Part shown: in pieces, positions 33,325-44,318 of the stretch | How positions within the stretch are numbered: the first letter of the stretch is position 1 | Layout: every line of letters starts with the position of its first letter | From: Terrimonas ferruginea DSM 30193 | GTDB lineage: Bacteria; Bacteroidota; Bacteroidia; Chitinophagales; Chitinophagaceae | DNA length: 64,000 nucleotides | Assembly (NCBI RefSeq): GCF_000425585.1 | Contig: NZ_AUDS01000008.1 | Location: 248,001 to 312,000 of the forward strand | Reading direction: 5' to 3' | Made by a program: the position numbers and the translations under genes | The notes under the pieces: model-generated | The model's input: the letters and a program-made list of their open reading frames with translations, nothing else | Told to the model about the DNA's origin: nothing | The model's database searches: none

Positions 33325-34569
33325 ATGGCAATCAATCTTATCGAAGCATTCCAGGAGTTCAAGGATGCGGAAAATATTGACCGTCCCACGATGATGAAAG
33401 TGGTAGAGGATGTGTTCAAGACCCTGCTGCGCAAAAAATTTGGTAGCGATGATAACTTCGACGTGATCGTGAACGCAGAGAAAGGTGACCTCGAGATCAT
33501 CCGCCACCGCCTGATCGTGGAAGACGGACAAGTAGAAGATCCCCTGGCCCAGGTTGGTTACCAGGACGCCATCAAAGTTGAACCCGACTTTGAAGTAGGC
33601 GAAGATCTGTACGAAGAGATTGACCTGTACGATTTCGGACGCCGCGCCATCCTGGCCGCCAAACAAACTCTGGCCAGTCGTATCGGTGACCTGAAAAAGA
33701 ACGTTCTCGCCAAGAAATATGAAGGACGCATCGGAGAAATCATCAGCGCCGAAGTTTACCAGGTCTGGAAAAAAGAAATCCTCCTGCTCGACGAAGAAGG
33801 CAACGAACTGATCCTCCCCAAAAGCGAACAAATCCCACAGGATTACTTCAAAAAAGGTGAAAATATCCGCGCCGTTGTGAAGAAAGTGGACATGAAGAAT
33901 AATAACCCCGTTATTATCCTCTCCCGCACTTCACCCGACTTTTTGGCCAAGTTGTTGGAGATAGAAGTTCCCGAAATATTCGACGGCCTGATCGTTATCA
34001 AACGCATCGTCCGCGATCCGGGAGAACGCGCCAAAGTAGCCGTAGAGTCTTACGACGACCGCATCGACCCCGTAGGCGCCTGCGTGGGTATGAAAGGTAG
34101 CCGTATCCACGGTATCGTCCGCGAACTGAAAAACGAAAATATCGACGTGATCAACTGGACCAGCAACACACAGTTGCTTATCCAGCGCTCCCTGACACCA
34201 GCCAAGATCACCAATATGGAACTCGATGCAGAGAAAAAACACGCCAACGTGTACCTCCGCCCCGATCAGGTGTCACTGGCCATCGGCCGCCGCGGTGTAA
34301 ACATCAAACTCGCGAGCGAACTGACCGGCTACGAACTGGACGTATTCCGCGACAACGAAGGCGAAGAAGAAGAATTTGACGTTGACCTGGAAGAATTCAG
34401 CGACGAAATTGAAACATGGGTGCTCGATGAACTGAAACGCGTAGGCTGTGACACCGCCCGCAGCGTACTCAACCTGACACCGGAAGAACTGGAACGCCGT
34501 ACCGACCTGGAAAAAGAAACTATTTCCGAAGTACGCCGTATTCTGCAGGCCGAACTCGAAAGCGAATAA
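33325..34569 (+). CDS. nusA: Transcription termination/antitermination factor NusA
   Basis: 414 residues. The N-terminal domain (residues 1-130) binds RNA polymerase, then come S1 (EGRIGEIISAEVYQVWK), KH1 (DPVGACVGMKGSRIHGIVRE) and KH2 (LAIGRRGVNIKLASELTGY) domains, and an acidic tail (EGEEEEFDVDLEEFSDE) before a short C-terminal helix-hairpin region. NusA modulates pausing, termination and antitermination. It lacks the two C-terminal repeats of the E. coli protein, as is usual outside the gammaproteobacteria. Confidence 0.96.
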   Translation: MAINLIEAFQEFKDAENIDRPTMMKVVEDVFKTLLRKKFGSDDNFDVIVNAEKGDLEIIRHRLIVEDGQVEDPLAQVGYQDAIKVEPDFEVGEDLYEEIDLYDFGRRAILAAKQTLASRIGDLKKNVLAKKYEGRIGEIISAEVYQVWKKEILLLDEEGNELILPKSEQIPQDYFKKGENIRAVVKKVDMKNNNPVIILSRTSPDFLAKLLEIEVPEIFDGLIVIKRIVRDPGERAKVAVESYDDRIDPVGACVGMKGSRIHGIVRELKNENIDVINWTSNTQLLIQRSLTPAKITNMELDAEKKHANVYLRPDQVSLAIGRRGVNIKLASELTGYELDVFRDNEGEEEEFDVDLEEFSDEIETWVLDELKRVGCDTARSVLNLTPEELERRTDLEKETISEVRRILQAELESE

Positions 34570-34682
34570 AAACGCTTCCCGACCACTGCCTGTAAGCGCA
34601 GCGATGCAGCTTTCCGGTGCAGCCCGGTGCCTTATTGAACCCGTGTGAGAGCATTTGACTTTATAGACTATAAATAAACTGA

Positions 34683-37571
34683 ATGTCAGAAACAACCACA
34701 TTACGATTAATGGCTGCGGCCAAAGAGTTCAACATCGGTAAAGAAACCCTTGTGAACTTTTTGGTGGGGAAAGGCTTCAATCAGGATGACCTTAAACCAA
34801 CCTCGAAGCTGACCGAGGAGATGTACCGTGCCCTGCAAACGGAGTTTCAGAGCGACAAGGCCGCGAAAGAAAAAAGCGACCGGGTAGATCTTCCCAAAGG
34901 CAACATCGCTGAGCCGCGCAAGAAGAAAGAAGAAGCAGAAGTCCTTTTCAAAAAAGAAGACAAACCTTCCAAAACAGCCGAGCCCGCAAAGCCCGCCGTG
35001 GTGGAAGAAAAAGCGCCAGAGCCCGCTCAACCCGAAGCTCCGGCCACTCCCGAAGTAAAGGCAGAAGAACAACCAAAACAGGAAGAGGCCAAGCCTGAAC
35101 CCCCGGTTACAGGTATCAGCCCCAAAATCATCGATAAGATCGACCTCTCCGCTATCGATTCTTCTACCCGCCCCAAAAAGGTAATCAAGAAGAAAACCGA
35201 AGAGAAAAAAGAGGCCGTTCAACAGGAACAACCCGCTCAACCCGAAGCTCCGGCCAGGGAAAAAGAAGAGGTTGCAACGCCTGCCGTAACAGCAGAAACT
35301 CCCGCAACACCGGCCGTTGAAGAAACACCCGGCGTTAAAGAGACTTCCGAAGAAGAACAGGCTCCCGTTATCGAAAATATCAAGGCGGAAAAACTCGAAG
35401 GTCCCAAAATCCTCGGCAAGATCAACCTGCCCGTGGACAACGACACCCGCCCGAAAAAAGACGAAAAACGCAAACGCATCCCGATCGAGAAAAAAGATAC
35501 CAAAGCTCCTGATACAGGACGCAGCGGTCATCAGGGTCAGGGTGGCCAGCGCCCCCATCAGGGCGGTAACGCCGGTCGCGGCGGCCATCAGCGTGGCGGC
35601 ACACAAGGCGGCGGTAACCGTCGCGGTGCTCCCGTTCGCAGAGAAGATAAACAGATCGACGAGAAAGAAATCCAGGAAAAGATCCGGGAAACGCAGGCCA
35701 AGTTGTCCGGCGGCGCCAGAGGCGGCAAAAATTTCAAGGCGAAACTCCGCCGCGAAAAACGCCAGGAAATGGCTGAAGCCATGGGCAACCAGACCGAAGA
35801 CGGCAAGTTGCAGGTGACCGAGTTTATCAGCGTTAGCGAACTCGCCAACCTGATGGACGTAGGTTTCACCGAAGTCATCAGCAAGTGTATGGGCCTCGGT
35901 ATCATGGTTTCCATCAACCAACGCCTCGACGCTGAAGTAATCGAACTGGTAGCCAGCGAATTTGGTTTCGATGTTGAGTTCATCGACATGGATAAACAAG
36001 CCGAACTCGAAGAAGAGGAAGAAGATGACAGCCCTGAAGACCTCGTGCCACGTTCCCCCATCGTTACTATCATGGGTCACGTTGACCACGGTAAAACCTC
36101 CTTGCTCGACTATATCCGCAATGCCAACGTGGTTTCCGGTGAAGCCGGCGGTATCACCCAGCACATCGGCGCCTACGAAGTAACTGCGCCGAGCGGTAAG
36201 AAGATCACCTTCCTGGATACACCAGGTCACGAAGCGTTTACCGCGATGCGTGCCCGCGGTGCCAAGATCACCGACATCGCCGTAATCGTGGTAGCTGCCG
36301 ACGACGCCGTGATGCCTCAGACAAAAGAAGCCATCAGCCACGCACAGGCTGCCGGCGTTCCGATGATCTTCGCCGTGAACAAAATCGATAAAGACGGAGC
36401 CAATCCGCAAAAGATATACGAGCAATTGTCAGGCATGAACATCCTGGTAGAAGAGTGGGGCGGTAAGTTCCAGAGCCAGGAGATCAGCGCCAAAAAAGGC
36501 CTGAACATCGACCTGCTGCTGGAAAAGATCCTCCTCGAAGCCGAATTGCTGGAACTGAAAGCCAACCCCAACAAGTTGTCTAACGGTACCATCATCGAAG
36601 CAACACTCGACAAAGGCCGCGGTTATGTAGCCACCGTACTTGTACAAAATGGTACACTGCGCCAGGGCGACCTCGTAGTGAGCGGTCAGTACTTCGGACG
36701 TGTGAAGGCAATGTTCAACGAACGCAACGAACGCAGCGAAGGCGCCGGTCCTTCAGCTCCCGCAGTAGTGCTGGGCCTGAACGGCGCTCCGCAGGCCGGC
36801 GAAAAGTTCCGTGTATACGAGGACGAAGCCGAAGCCAAAGAGATCGCCTACAAACGCGGTCAGATCCTCCGCGAACAGGGTATGCGTACCAAGAAACACA
36901 TCACCCTTGATGAGATCGGTCGCCGTCTGGCCCTGGGTAACTTTAAAGAACTGAACGTGATCATCAAAGGTGACGTGGACGGTTCCGTAGAGGCCCTCAG
37001 CGACAGCTTGCAGAAACTGAGCACCGAGGAGATCGTGGTAAATGTGATCCTGAAAGGTGTAGGTGCGATCAGCGAAAACGACGTTTCACTGGCCAACGCT
37101 TCCGATGCCATCATTATCGCGTTCAACGTACGCGCCAACCTGCAGGCAGCACGCCTGGCCGAACAGGAAGGTATCGAGATCAAACAGTACTCAATCATCT
37201 ATAACGCCATCAACGACGTGAAAGCAGCCATGGAAGGCCTGCTGGAACCGAAGATCGAAGAGAAAGAAGTGGCCACAGTCGAAATCCGCGAGGTGTACAA
37301 ATTCGACAAAGCTACCGTTGCAGGTTGTTATGTACAGGAAGGTAAGATCAAGCGCGACGCGAAGATCCGCCTGTACCGCGATGGTGTACTGATCTACCCT
37401 CGTACGGAAGGCGGCTTCGCCGAACTGGCGAGCCTGAAACGCTTCAAAGACGACGTGAAAGAAGTAGCCAGCAATACGGAGTGCGGTCTTACTATCCGCA
37501 ACTTCGCCGACATCCAGGTGGGTGACACCGTGGTGGCTATTGAAGAAGAAGAAGTTAAGCGAACACTTTAA
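34683..37571 (+). CDS. infB: Translation initiation factor IF-2
   Basis: 962 residues. IF2-N ([20 protein letters not shown]) is followed by about 280 residues of low-complexity Lys/Glu/Pro/Ala sequence and a Gly/Arg/His-rich patch ([19 protein letters not shown]). The G domain has [24 protein letters not shown] and VNKIDKDGA, then domains II to IV including [17 protein letters not shown]-2 places initiator tRNA on the 30S subunit. Third gene of its operon; a strong terminator follows. A 572-codon antisense frame here is a shadow of the biased codons. Confidence 0.97.
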   Translation: MSETTTLRLMAAAKEFNIGKETLVNFLVGKGFNQDDLKPTSKLTEEMYRALQTEFQSDKAAKEKSDRVDLPKGNIAEPRKKKEEAEVLFKKEDKPSKTAEPAKPAVVEEKAPEPAQPEAPATPEVKAEEQPKQEEAKPEPPVTGISPKIIDKIDLSAIDSSTRPKKVIKKKTEEKKEAVQQEQPAQPEAPAREKEEVATPAVTAETPATPAVEETPGVKETSEEEQAPVIENIKAEKLEGPKILGKINLPVDNDTRPKKDEKRKRIPIEKKDTKAPDTGRSGHQGQGGQRPHQGGNAGRGGHQRGGTQGGGNRRGAPVRREDKQIDEKEIQEKIRETQAKLSGGARGGKNFKAKLRREKRQEMAEAMGNQTEDGKLQVTEFISVSELANLMDVGFTEVISKCMGLGIMVSINQRLDAEVIELVASEFGFDVEFIDMDKQAELEEEEEDDSPEDLVPRSPIVTIMGHVDHGKTSLLDYIRNANVVSGEAGGITQHIGAYEVTAPSGKKITFLDTPGHEAFTAMRARGAKITDIAVIVVAADDAVMPQTKEAISHAQAAGVPMIFAVNKIDKDGANPQKIYEQLSGMNILVEEWGGKFQSQEISAKKGLNIDLLLEKILLEAELLELKANPNKLSNGTIIEATLDKGRGYVATVLVQNGTLRQGDLVVSGQYFGRVKAMFNERNERSEGAGPSAPAVVLGLNGAPQAGEKFRVYEDEAEAKEIAYKRGQILREQGMRTKKHITLDEIGRRLALGNFKELNVIIKGDVDGSVEALSDSLQKLSTEEIVVNVILKGVGAISENDVSLANASDAIIIAFNVRANLQAARLAEQEGIEIKQYSIIYNAINDVKAAMEGLLEPKIEEKEVATVEIREVYKFDKATVAGCYVQEGKIKRDAKIRLYRDGVLIYPRTEGGFAELASLKRFKDDVKEVASNTECGLTIRNFADIQVGDTVVAIEEEEVKRTL

Positions 37572-37579
37572 TAAAGCAA

Positions 37580-37607
37580 GGGGCTGGCCGCAAGCCGGCC
37601 CCTTTTT
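37580..37607 (+). terminator. Intrinsic terminator of the rimP-nusA-infB operon
   Basis: 9-bp GC-rich stem (GGGGCTGGC/GCCGGCCCC, one G-T), loop CGCAA, then five T. It starts eight bases after the infB stop. Confidence 0.93.
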
Positions 37608-37685
37608 CATTTCAGACCAGAAAATATTTGTTAAATAGACCGCCCTCCGCACCACCAGTGTGCCGGCGGGTTTATTTTTGATACT

Positions 37686-39068
37686 ATGCGTTTTATCCAA
37701 ACTCTCCTGCTGGCTGCATGCCTGCTCACCGGAGCAACCGTATTTGCACAGGGTCAGTCTTTCAAAGCCGTGGCTGACAAGATCGTTGCCGTTGTTGGTG
37801 ACAAGATCATCCTGCGCTCCGATATTTATAACTCTATCGCTGACGCTCGCCGCCAGGGTGCCAACGTTCCCGAGAAAGCCGAGTGCATGCTGCTGGAACA
37901 GGCCATCATTTCCAAAGTACTCATGCTGCAGGCACAGAAGGATTCCCTGCCCGTTACCGACGAAGAAGTAGAAGCTGAACTCGATCAGCGTATCCGCTAC
38001 TACGTTAACCAACTCGGCAGCGAAGACGAACTTGTGCGCATGGCCGGTAAGTCCGTTTACCAGATCAAGGACGACGCCCGCGAATCGGTGAAAGAGCGTA
38101 AATGGGCCGAAGCGATGCAACGCAAGATCGTAGAGAACGTACGCATTACTCCACAGGAAGCCAAAGCGTTCTTCGACAAAATTCCTTCAGACAGCCTGCC
38201 GTTCTTCGAATCGGAACTGGAAGTTGGTCAGATTATTTTTTATCCGAAAGCTACCCGTGACCTGGAGGAATACATCGTTACGGAAATGAATAACTACAAA
38301 CGCCAGATCGAATCGGGCTCCATTTCTTTTGAGGCGCTTGCAAAACGAGTGTCTGAAGACCCGGGCAGCCGCGACCGCGGTGGCATGTACGAGATCAACC
38401 GCAACGACAAAGGCATGTGGGATCCCGTTTTCCTGTCTACTTCCTTCCGCCTGAAAAAAGATGAGATTTCTGTTCCCGTGAAGTCCGACCGCTTCGGTTA
38501 CTTCCTCATCCAGATGATCGAACGTAAAGGTGACAAGGCAACCATCCGCATGATCCTGCGCGTGCCGCCAGTGACCAAGAATGAAATCCTGGCCTCCACT
38601 GTCAAACTCGATTCAATCCGCACACTGATCACTACCGGTAAAATGAACTTCAACGAAGCTGCGACCAAGTTCAGCGAAGACCCTTCCGTTAAGTTCTCCG
38701 GCCCCTTCATGATGAACCGCGAAGGCAATCCTTATGTGACCATCGATCAGTTGGATAAAGAAACTGTGGCTCTTATCAGCAAAATGAATGTGGGCGATAT
38801 TTCTCCCGCAACAGCTTATACTTCCGAAGAGAAAAAAGCCGCCGTGCGTATCGTTTTCCTGAAGTCCCGCACAGAGCCGCATATCCTGAACCTCCGCGAC
38901 GACTACAACCGCATTGCCTCCGAAGCATTGGAGCAGAAAAAAGCGGAAGTGATCGACAAATGGATGGCTACAAAAATTCCGACCTATTATATCATGGTGG
39001 ATAAAACCTCTTCTGAATCCTGCGAGAGTTTGCAGAAGTACAATAGCACCGATTCACGCGGATTTTAA
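37686..39068 (+). CDS. SurA-like periplasmic peptidylprolyl isomerase
   Basis: 460 residues. Signal peptide MRFIQTLLLAACLLTGATVFAQ. The N-terminal chaperone part has VADKIVAVVGDKIILRSDIY, then a parvulin (PpiC) domain around residues 175-290: FEALAKRVSEDPGSRDRGGM and VKSDRFGYFLIQMIERKGD. A second, weaker PPIase-like part follows (NEAATKFSEDPSVKFSGPFM). The layout matches SurA, which escorts outer-membrane proteins. It could also be a general PpiC foldase. Confidence 0.92.
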   Translation: MRFIQTLLLAACLLTGATVFAQGQSFKAVADKIVAVVGDKIILRSDIYNSIADARRQGANVPEKAECMLLEQAIISKVLMLQAQKDSLPVTDEEVEAELDQRIRYYVNQLGSEDELVRMAGKSVYQIKDDARESVKERKWAEAMQRKIVENVRITPQEAKAFFDKIPSDSLPFFESELEVGQIIFYPKATRDLEEYIVTEMNNYKRQIESGSISFEALAKRVSEDPGSRDRGGMYEINRNDKGMWDPVFLSTSFRLKKDEISVPVKSDRFGYFLIQMIERKGDKATIRMILRVPPVTKNEILASTVKLDSIRTLITTGKMNFNEAATKFSEDPSVKFSGPFMMNREGNPYVTIDQLDKETVALISKMNVGDISPATAYTSEEKKAAVRIVFLKSRTEPHILNLRDDYNRIASEALEQKKAEVIDKWMATKIPTYYIMVDKTSSESCESLQKYNSTDSRGF

Positions 39069-39124
39069 TATGGAAAAAACTGGCAGTGAGGAAACTATGA
39101 TTTAATTTTCCCATTGTTGCACCA

Positions 39125-39156
39125 GCGGACAGGTCTCACGGCCTGTCCGCTTTTTT
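39125..39156 (+). terminator. Intrinsic terminator after the PPIase gene
   Basis: 9-bp perfect stem GCGGACAGG/CCTGTCCGC, 8-nt loop, followed by six T. It lies 57 bp past the stop. Confidence 0.92.
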
Positions 39157-39216
39157 GTTTTGTTAAGGTCCCGGAAAGTTTCTGCGAATGGACTAACTTT
39201 GCGCTTTCCTACAACA

Positions 39217-41064
39217 ATGAGCGATCCAATAAAACACGAATGCGGCCTTGCTTTTATGCGGCTGCGGAAACCGTTCTCCTACTATCAGCAACAATACGGC
39301 TCCGTCATGTGGGGACTCAACAAGATGTACCTCCTGATGGAAAAACAGCACAACCGTGGCCAGGATGGCGCCGGTGTAGCCGCTGTAAAGCTGAATGTTG
39401 AAGCCGGTTACCCGTTTCTTCACCGTATCCGCAGCGCCGCTCCCCAGGCAATTGCCGATGTGTTCCGCCAGATCGGTGCCGAAGTAGACGAACTGGCCCG
39501 CTTTAATCCGGAAGTGCACAAACACCCCGGCCTCATGAAAGGACACATCTCTTTTCTCGGTGAATTGCTCCTGGGTCATCTTCGCTACGGCACACAAGGA
39601 AAAAACAATGCTGAATTCTGTCACCCGTTTATTAAACGTGACACTATTCCCAGTCGCAACCTCGCGCTGGCCGGCAACTTCAACCTCGTTAATACAGAAG
39701 AACTTTTTTCTCTCATCAATATCAATCCGGGCGAGTTTCAACGTCAGAGCGATCTCGCGGCCATGATGGAAGTAATCCATCATTTCATCGTTAAAGCCGA
39801 CGAAGAGCAACCCGGTAACCCCGATGTAAAATCTGCCCTGCGCAAAGCGCTGCCATTGTTCGATGGCGGTTTTCATGTTGGGGGATTACTCGGCAACGGC
39901 ACCTCATTCGTTTTCCGTGATGCACATGGCATCCGCCCTTCTTATTATTATATCAATGAAGAAGTGATCGTGGCTGCTTCCGAAAGAGCCGCTATCCGCA
40001 CCGCATTTAATGTGGGGGAAAATGAAGTGAAAGAACTTCTGCCCGGACAGGCACTCATCGTGCAGGAAGATGGCAAGTGGGAAATAGAACAGATCATCGA
40101 CGCACAGGAACGCAAAGCCTGCAGCTTCGAACGCATTTATTTCTCCCGCGGCAGTGACGAAAAAATTTACAAAGAAAGAAGCGCATTGGGACACAACCTC
40201 AGCGAGCAGGTTCTCAATTCCGTTAATCACGATTTGAAGAATACCATTTTCTCTTTTATTCCCAATACCGCCGAAGTAGCTTTCTACGGATTGCAGAAAG
40301 GGTTGGAAGATTACCTCAACAAAGTAAAACTGGAGCGGATTCTCAGTTGGGATAAAGATTTCGATGAAGAGAAGTTGTCTGAGATGATCAACCGCCGCAT
40401 CCGTATAGAGAAGATCGCGATCAAAGACGTCAAAATGCGCACCTTCATTACCGGCGACGATGCCCGCAATGAAATGGTGCAACACGTTTACGATATCACT
40501 TACGGAACTGTTCGCCCCGGCGAAGATACCCTGGTGGTGATCGACGATTCCATCGTTCGCGGCACCACTTTAAAGGAAAGCATCATCCGCATGCTGGCAC
40601 GCCTGAAGCCCAAAAAGATCATCGTGGTTTCTTCCTGCCCGCAAATCCGCTATCCCGATTGTTACGGGATCGACATGAGCAAAATGGGCGACTTCATCGC
40701 ATTCGGCGCCACTGTGGAGTTATTGAAAGAAAAAGGCAAAGGAGATTATCTCAACGAATTGCTGGAAAGATGCCGCGAACTGCAGCATAATAATCAACTG
40801 CACACAGAGAACGTGGTTAAACAGTTGTATAAAACCTCTACTACCGAAGAGATCAGCGAGCGCATCGCCAAAATGATCACGCCGCCCGATATCGATATCC
40901 CCGTTGAAGTAATTTTCCAGAATATAGAAAATCTTCACAAGTCCTGCCCCAGCAACCTGGGTGACTGGTATTTCACCGGCAACTACCCTACGCCCGGCGG
41001 AAATAAAGTGGTGAACAAGGCATTCATCAACTACATGGAAGGGAAAAATGTACGGGGTTACTGA
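39217..41064 (+). CDS. Amidophosphoribosyltransferase-type (PurF-like) protein
   Basis: 615 residues from ATG 39217. MSDPIKHECGLAF places a Cys at residue 9 for N-terminal nucleophile glutaminase chemistry after trimming; KQHNRGQDGAGVA and GHLRYGTQG are glutaminase-domain motifs. VVIDDSIVRGTTLKES is the PRPP-binding loop. PurF makes phosphoribosylamine, the first purine intermediate. The protein is longer than E. coli PurF (about 505), with extra segments in the middle and C-terminus as in a Bacteroidota-specific branch; a second, standard purF may exist elsewhere. TAACTTTG at 39194-39201 is a perfect -7 box, giving a leader of about 10 nt. Confidence 0.88.
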   Translation: MSDPIKHECGLAFMRLRKPFSYYQQQYGSVMWGLNKMYLLMEKQHNRGQDGAGVAAVKLNVEAGYPFLHRIRSAAPQAIADVFRQIGAEVDELARFNPEVHKHPGLMKGHISFLGELLLGHLRYGTQGKNNAEFCHPFIKRDTIPSRNLALAGNFNLVNTEELFSLININPGEFQRQSDLAAMMEVIHHFIVKADEEQPGNPDVKSALRKALPLFDGGFHVGGLLGNGTSFVFRDAHGIRPSYYYINEEVIVAASERAAIRTAFNVGENEVKELLPGQALIVQEDGKWEIEQIIDAQERKACSFERIYFSRGSDEKIYKERSALGHNLSEQVLNSVNHDLKNTIFSFIPNTAEVAFYGLQKGLEDYLNKVKLERILSWDKDFDEEKLSEMINRRIRIEKIAIKDVKMRTFITGDDARNEMVQHVYDITYGTVRPGEDTLVVIDDSIVRGTTLKESIIRMLARLKPKKIIVVSSCPQIRYPDCYGIDMSKMGDFIAFGATVELLKEKGKGDYLNELLERCRELQHNNQLHTENVVKQLYKTSTTEEISERIAKMITPPDIDIPVEVIFQNIENLHKSCPSNLGDWYFTGNYPTPGGNKVVNKAFINYMEGKNVRGY

Positions 41065-41231
41065 TCCTGCTCATGATTCTGATCATTAAAATTCATACTT
41101 AAGCGGTACACGCATTGCTTGTGCTCCGCATTCCTTATTTTAGCAAAAGGCGATCCTCCCAACCAAGGGTCGCTTTGATGTTTGTTATGCCCGTCTGTCA
41201 CTGGTCTTGTTATTATTTTAAACGGTGAGAA

Positions 41232-41729
41232 ATGAAAACGCTCATATTGGTCCGTCATGCGAAAAGTGACTGGCAGGATGTTACACTCGAAGATTTCGAC
41301 CGGCCGCTGAACGCACGGGGAAAAACAGACGCGCCCGTAATGGCAGAACGCTTACGTAAACGCGGCATTGTGCCTGATTTGTTTATCAGCAGCCCGGCAA
41401 AACGCGCCCGCAAAACCGCAGACATTTTTGCCGAAACCTATGACGTAGATAAAAAAGATATCCTGTTTGAAAAGGATCTTTATCTCGCCCCTCCTTATGT
41501 TTTTACGGAAGTAATCGGCCGCTTCAAAGATGAAGGAAACATCGCTGTGATTTTCTCCCACAATCCCGGTATCACCGATTTTGCCAATACATTGACGAAT
41601 GCACGCATCGACGATATGCCCACCTGTGCCATATTTGCTGTAGAAGCGGATACAGAGTCATGGGCTGCTTTTGATACAGCGGCCAAGCGTTTTCTTTTCT
41701 GTGATTATCCGAAAAAACCGCAGGATTAA
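41232..41729 (+). CDS. SixA-like histidine phosphatase
   Basis: 165 residues. [11 protein letters not shown] holds the catalytic RHxK-type motif at residues 7-9 of this phosphoglycerate-mutase-like fold, and [14 protein letters not shown] contains the second conserved His. SixA proteins remove phosphate from phosphohistidine, for instance on phosphorelay or PTS proteins. TATTTTAG (41136-41143) may be its -7 box. The 3' end overlaps the convergent PCD gene by 4 bp. Confidence 0.9.
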   Translation: MKTLILVRHAKSDWQDVTLEDFDRPLNARGKTDAPVMAERLRKRGIVPDLFISSPAKRARKTADIFAETYDVDKKDILFEKDLYLAPPYVFTEVIGRFKDEGNIAVIFSHNPGITDFANTLTNARIDDMPTCAIFAVEADTESWAAFDTAAKRFLFCDYPKKPQD

Positions 41730-41968
41730 TAATCGAAAAGCGCATCGATTCTTTTGGCTAACGTATGGTCTTTTTCTGTGACCACATCTCCGGCATCATG
41801 CGTGCTGAGCCAGATCTCCACTACATTATAGGCATTCTTCCACTCGGGATGATGATCCATTTTTTCTGCCTCCTGTGCCACACGGGTCATAAACGAAAAG
41901 GCTTCGGTAAAATCGCGGAAACGGAACAAACGATACAGCTTGTTGCTTTTTTCTTGCCAGTTACTCAT
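41726..41968 (-). CDS. 4a-hydroxytetrahydrobiopterin dehydratase (PCD/DCoH)
   Basis: 80 residues. The motif [26 protein letters not shown] splits into HHPEW (two active-site His) and the third His in STHD, both intact; ALFDY ends the protein as in the family. It dehydrates 4a-hydroxypterin to recycle tetrahydrobiopterin for aromatic amino-acid hydroxylases; no hydroxylase gene lies in this window. At 80 residues it is slightly shorter than the usual 95-105, missing part of the first strand. Confidence 0.92.
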   Translation of the reverse strand: MSNWQEKSNKLYRLFRFRDFTEAFSFMTRVAQEAEKMDHHPEWKNAYNVVEIWLSTHDAGDVVTEKDHTLAKRIDALFDY

Positions 41969-42008
41969 ACCTGTATTATTTGCCGTAAACGGCAGGAAAA
42001 CCGTGCCA

Positions 42009-42458
42009 CTAAAACACGAGGTGTTCTTTGTTTTTGATCTTTTCGTTGGTAAGCTCCGTTACGAGTTGTACTCCGTTGAGACTGCGCAGGGAAGACATGA
42101 TTCCCTGGAAATAGTCGTCGCTGACCGTATCGCCTTTCATGAGCCACAAAAAGTCCAGGTGTCGGAATTCAGGCAACAGGTATTCACCATCAAACAGATT
42201 GTTGTAGAGATAATGGCACAGTGAGCCGGTCGGCTCAGGATATTCGTATACGGAAAAAAAATATTCGCGTTTTTTGCGGATCAGCTTGATCTCGATCTCA
42301 TGATTGATCCGGAAATCAATCGCCATCAGGCTGTTGAGATGCCAGCAAAATTGGTAATCTTTTACCGGCGCCATGATGCCCAGTAGCTTCGTTTCTTCGA
42401 AGAACTCATCCGTAAGATCCTGGGTATTCAGTGTCAGCTTGAAGGGACGTTCGGCCAT
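42009..42458 (-). CDS. IPExxxVDY-family protein
   Basis: 149 residues without signal or membrane segment. The sequence plan ([36 protein letters not shown]) is that of the Bacteroidota IPExxxVDY family; here the name-giving motif appears as [10 protein letters not shown] with altered residues. Function is unknown; it is a compact cytoplasmic protein found once in most Bacteroidota genomes. It is transcribed with or just before the PCD gene, 40 bp apart. Confidence 0.8.
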   Translation of the reverse strand: MAERPFKLTLNTQDLTDEFFEETKLLGIMAPVKDYQFCWHLNSLMAIDFRINHEIEIKLIRKKREYFFSVYEYPEPTGSLCHYLYNNLFDGEYLLPEFRHLDFLWLMKGDTVSDDYFQGIMSSLRSLNGVQLVTELTNEKIKNKEHLVF

Positions 42459-42509
42459 GACATCGGTTGTTAGTGAAAGATACGCTATTTAAACGGGCTT
42501 ACCCTTTTA

Positions 42510-44156
42510 TCAGAATTCTATATCTGCCGTCTTCTCTTCGTTGCCGCGTTTAAATTTCACCGTTGTTTTTTGCCCTTTGCTGAATCCATTCAACGCTTTC
42601 ATATAAGTCTCCATGTCCGAGATCACACGCTCACCAAGCTGTGTTACCACATCACCCGCTTTGATGCCCGCTTTTGCCGCAGGCCGGCCATCCGTTACGC
42701 CATCCACTCTTACGCCTGCGCCGGTGAATGAATAATCCGGCATGATGCCTAATGTTACTTTAAATGGCGTTACCGATACCTGCTGCTCACGTGTTTTGAG
42801 AAAAGATAATTTCCCTTGTTTATCGAGAGTTTCTATTAGTTGGCGGATATGCTGAATGATCATTACTTCACCAACATAGTTGATTTTGTCAAAGTCATCA
42901 CTTGGTTTGTGGTAGTCGGAGTGTGTGCCGGTGAAATAGAATAAAACCGGAATGTCTTTGCGGTAAAACGACGTATGATCGCTCGGACCGGCGCCGCTTG
43001 AATCGATGTTGATATTGAAGTATCCTTTCTTCGCGGGTTGAATAACAGATGCCCATTGTGGCGAAGTGCCATAACCGCCAATCGTCAGCGCTTTCGTACT
43101 GTCTTTTAATCGTCCGACCATATCCATATTGATCATGTAGTTGGCCGCGGCCAGATCGATCGTTGGATTTTGGGTAAAATATTTTGACCCAAACAATCCC
43201 AGCTCTTCTCCGGAAAAGGCAATGAAGAGATAGTTGTTCTTTTTCGCTTTGCTTGTTTTCAGTATTCGCCCAAGTTCTATAAGGGCCGCGGTTCCGCTTG
43301 CATTGTCATCAGCACCGTTATGAATTTGTTTTTCTCCGGTGCGCATCATGGAGTTGCCGTCTTCACCATAACCCAGGTGATCGAAGTGTGCGCCGAGTAT
43401 GACGGTTGTCGGTGCGCCGTTGTCGATATAACCGACTACATTATGGCCGGTACGTTTGCGTGCAATGATCGATACATTCAGGTTGATCTCGAATGAGCTG
43501 GTTGGATCGGAGAAAAAACGTTTGGCTACATCGCGGCTCACATAGATCACGGGAATAGGCGTGGCTTCCGAACGGTCCCTCGGATCGAAAGCCAGTTTGT
43601 CTTCCACATCGGATGTGTTGTATAATACGATCGCTGTTGCCTGTTTATCTGCCGCCTTCTTTGCATTGGTGCGGATATAGTCGGCCAGGTCGAAGTGCGG
43701 GTTGTGGCTGTTTGCTTTAATGATTTCGCTCAGATCAACAAACCAGGGCATGTCGTCTTCTACCAATGCAATCGCAGGCATCGCATTGATGCGGCCATCA
43801 GGAGAAAAGGATAAGGGGAAAAAGTCGGTTCCGGGCTTCAACTGATGATCATTGATGGAAAGAAATGTTTCGGGGCCGATCTGTTTGCCATCGTTGATAT
43901 CAAATGCCTGAAAATATTCCTGCGTACCCTTAGGCGCCAGTCCTGCAGCACGGAATTGCTCCGCGATGTATTGCATGGCCAGTTCTTCCCCCTTGCTGCC
44001 GGCGCGGCGGCCTTCCAGCTTATCGTCCGCCAGGTAGGCAACATGTTGCTGAATATTAGTCAGCACTTCCTTCTCCGCCTTTTTCAGTTTCTGGGCTGAA
44101 GCGGCCGTGGAAATGCAAAGCAGGATTAAAACCAGTTTGGTACGCATACGCATCAT
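42510..44156 (-). CDS. Secreted M28 aminopeptidase with PA and PDZ domains
   Basis: 548 residues. Signal peptide MRTKLVLILLCISTAASAQ. A PA-domain insert (TAIVLYNTSDVEDK) precedes the M28 metallopeptidase core: VILGAHFDHLGYG (Zn His), GADDNASGTAALIELG (bridging Asp), SGEELGLFGSKYF (catalytic Glu) and GPSDHTSFYRKDIPVLF (last His). The C-terminal 100 residues are a PDZ domain (GVTDGRPAAKAGIKAGDVV). It should cleave peptides in the periplasm or at the surface. Confidence 0.94.
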   Translation of the reverse strand: MMRMRTKLVLILLCISTAASAQKLKKAEKEVLTNIQQHVAYLADDKLEGRRAGSKGEELAMQYIAEQFRAAGLAPKGTQEYFQAFDINDGKQIGPETFLSINDHQLKPGTDFFPLSFSPDGRINAMPAIALVEDDMPWFVDLSEIIKANSHNPHFDLADYIRTNAKKAADKQATAIVLYNTSDVEDKLAFDPRDRSEATPIPVIYVSRDVAKRFFSDPTSSFEINLNVSIIARKRTGHNVVGYIDNGAPTTVILGAHFDHLGYGEDGNSMMRTGEKQIHNGADDNASGTAALIELGRILKTSKAKKNNYLFIAFSGEELGLFGSKYFTQNPTIDLAAANYMINMDMVGRLKDSTKALTIGGYGTSPQWASVIQPAKKGYFNINIDSSGAGPSDHTSFYRKDIPVLFYFTGTHSDYHKPSDDFDKINYVGEVMIIQHIRQLIETLDKQGKLSFLKTREQQVSVTPFKVTLGIMPDYSFTGAGVRVDGVTDGRPAAKAGIKAGDVVTQLGERVISDMETYMKALNGFSKGQKTTVKFKRGNEEKTADIEF

Positions 44157-44318
44157 AATAAAACAACATTAATTGGTGCAAAGGTATTCAAGACTACCCG
44201 GTTTTCCGGTTACAAAACGTTTGTTTTTCGTCAGTAATTCCGTGGTGGCCGGTAATGACCGCTGCCCGAAATGCAGTATTTTTGGCACCGCGGAAAGCAG
44301 AGCCGCCCTTATCAAAAT

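Noticed and set aside
34707-36425. 572-codon open frame antisense to infB
   Set aside because: It mirrors the biased codons of a certain infB gene; the product is a low-complexity Phe/Gly/Leu run with no family features.
37191-38120. 309-codon antisense frame across infB end and the PPIase start
   Set aside because: It spans a terminator and two certain genes on the other strand; no domain.
39948-40485. Antisense frames within the PurF homologue
   Set aside because: Hydrophobic shadow sequence opposite conserved PurF motifs.
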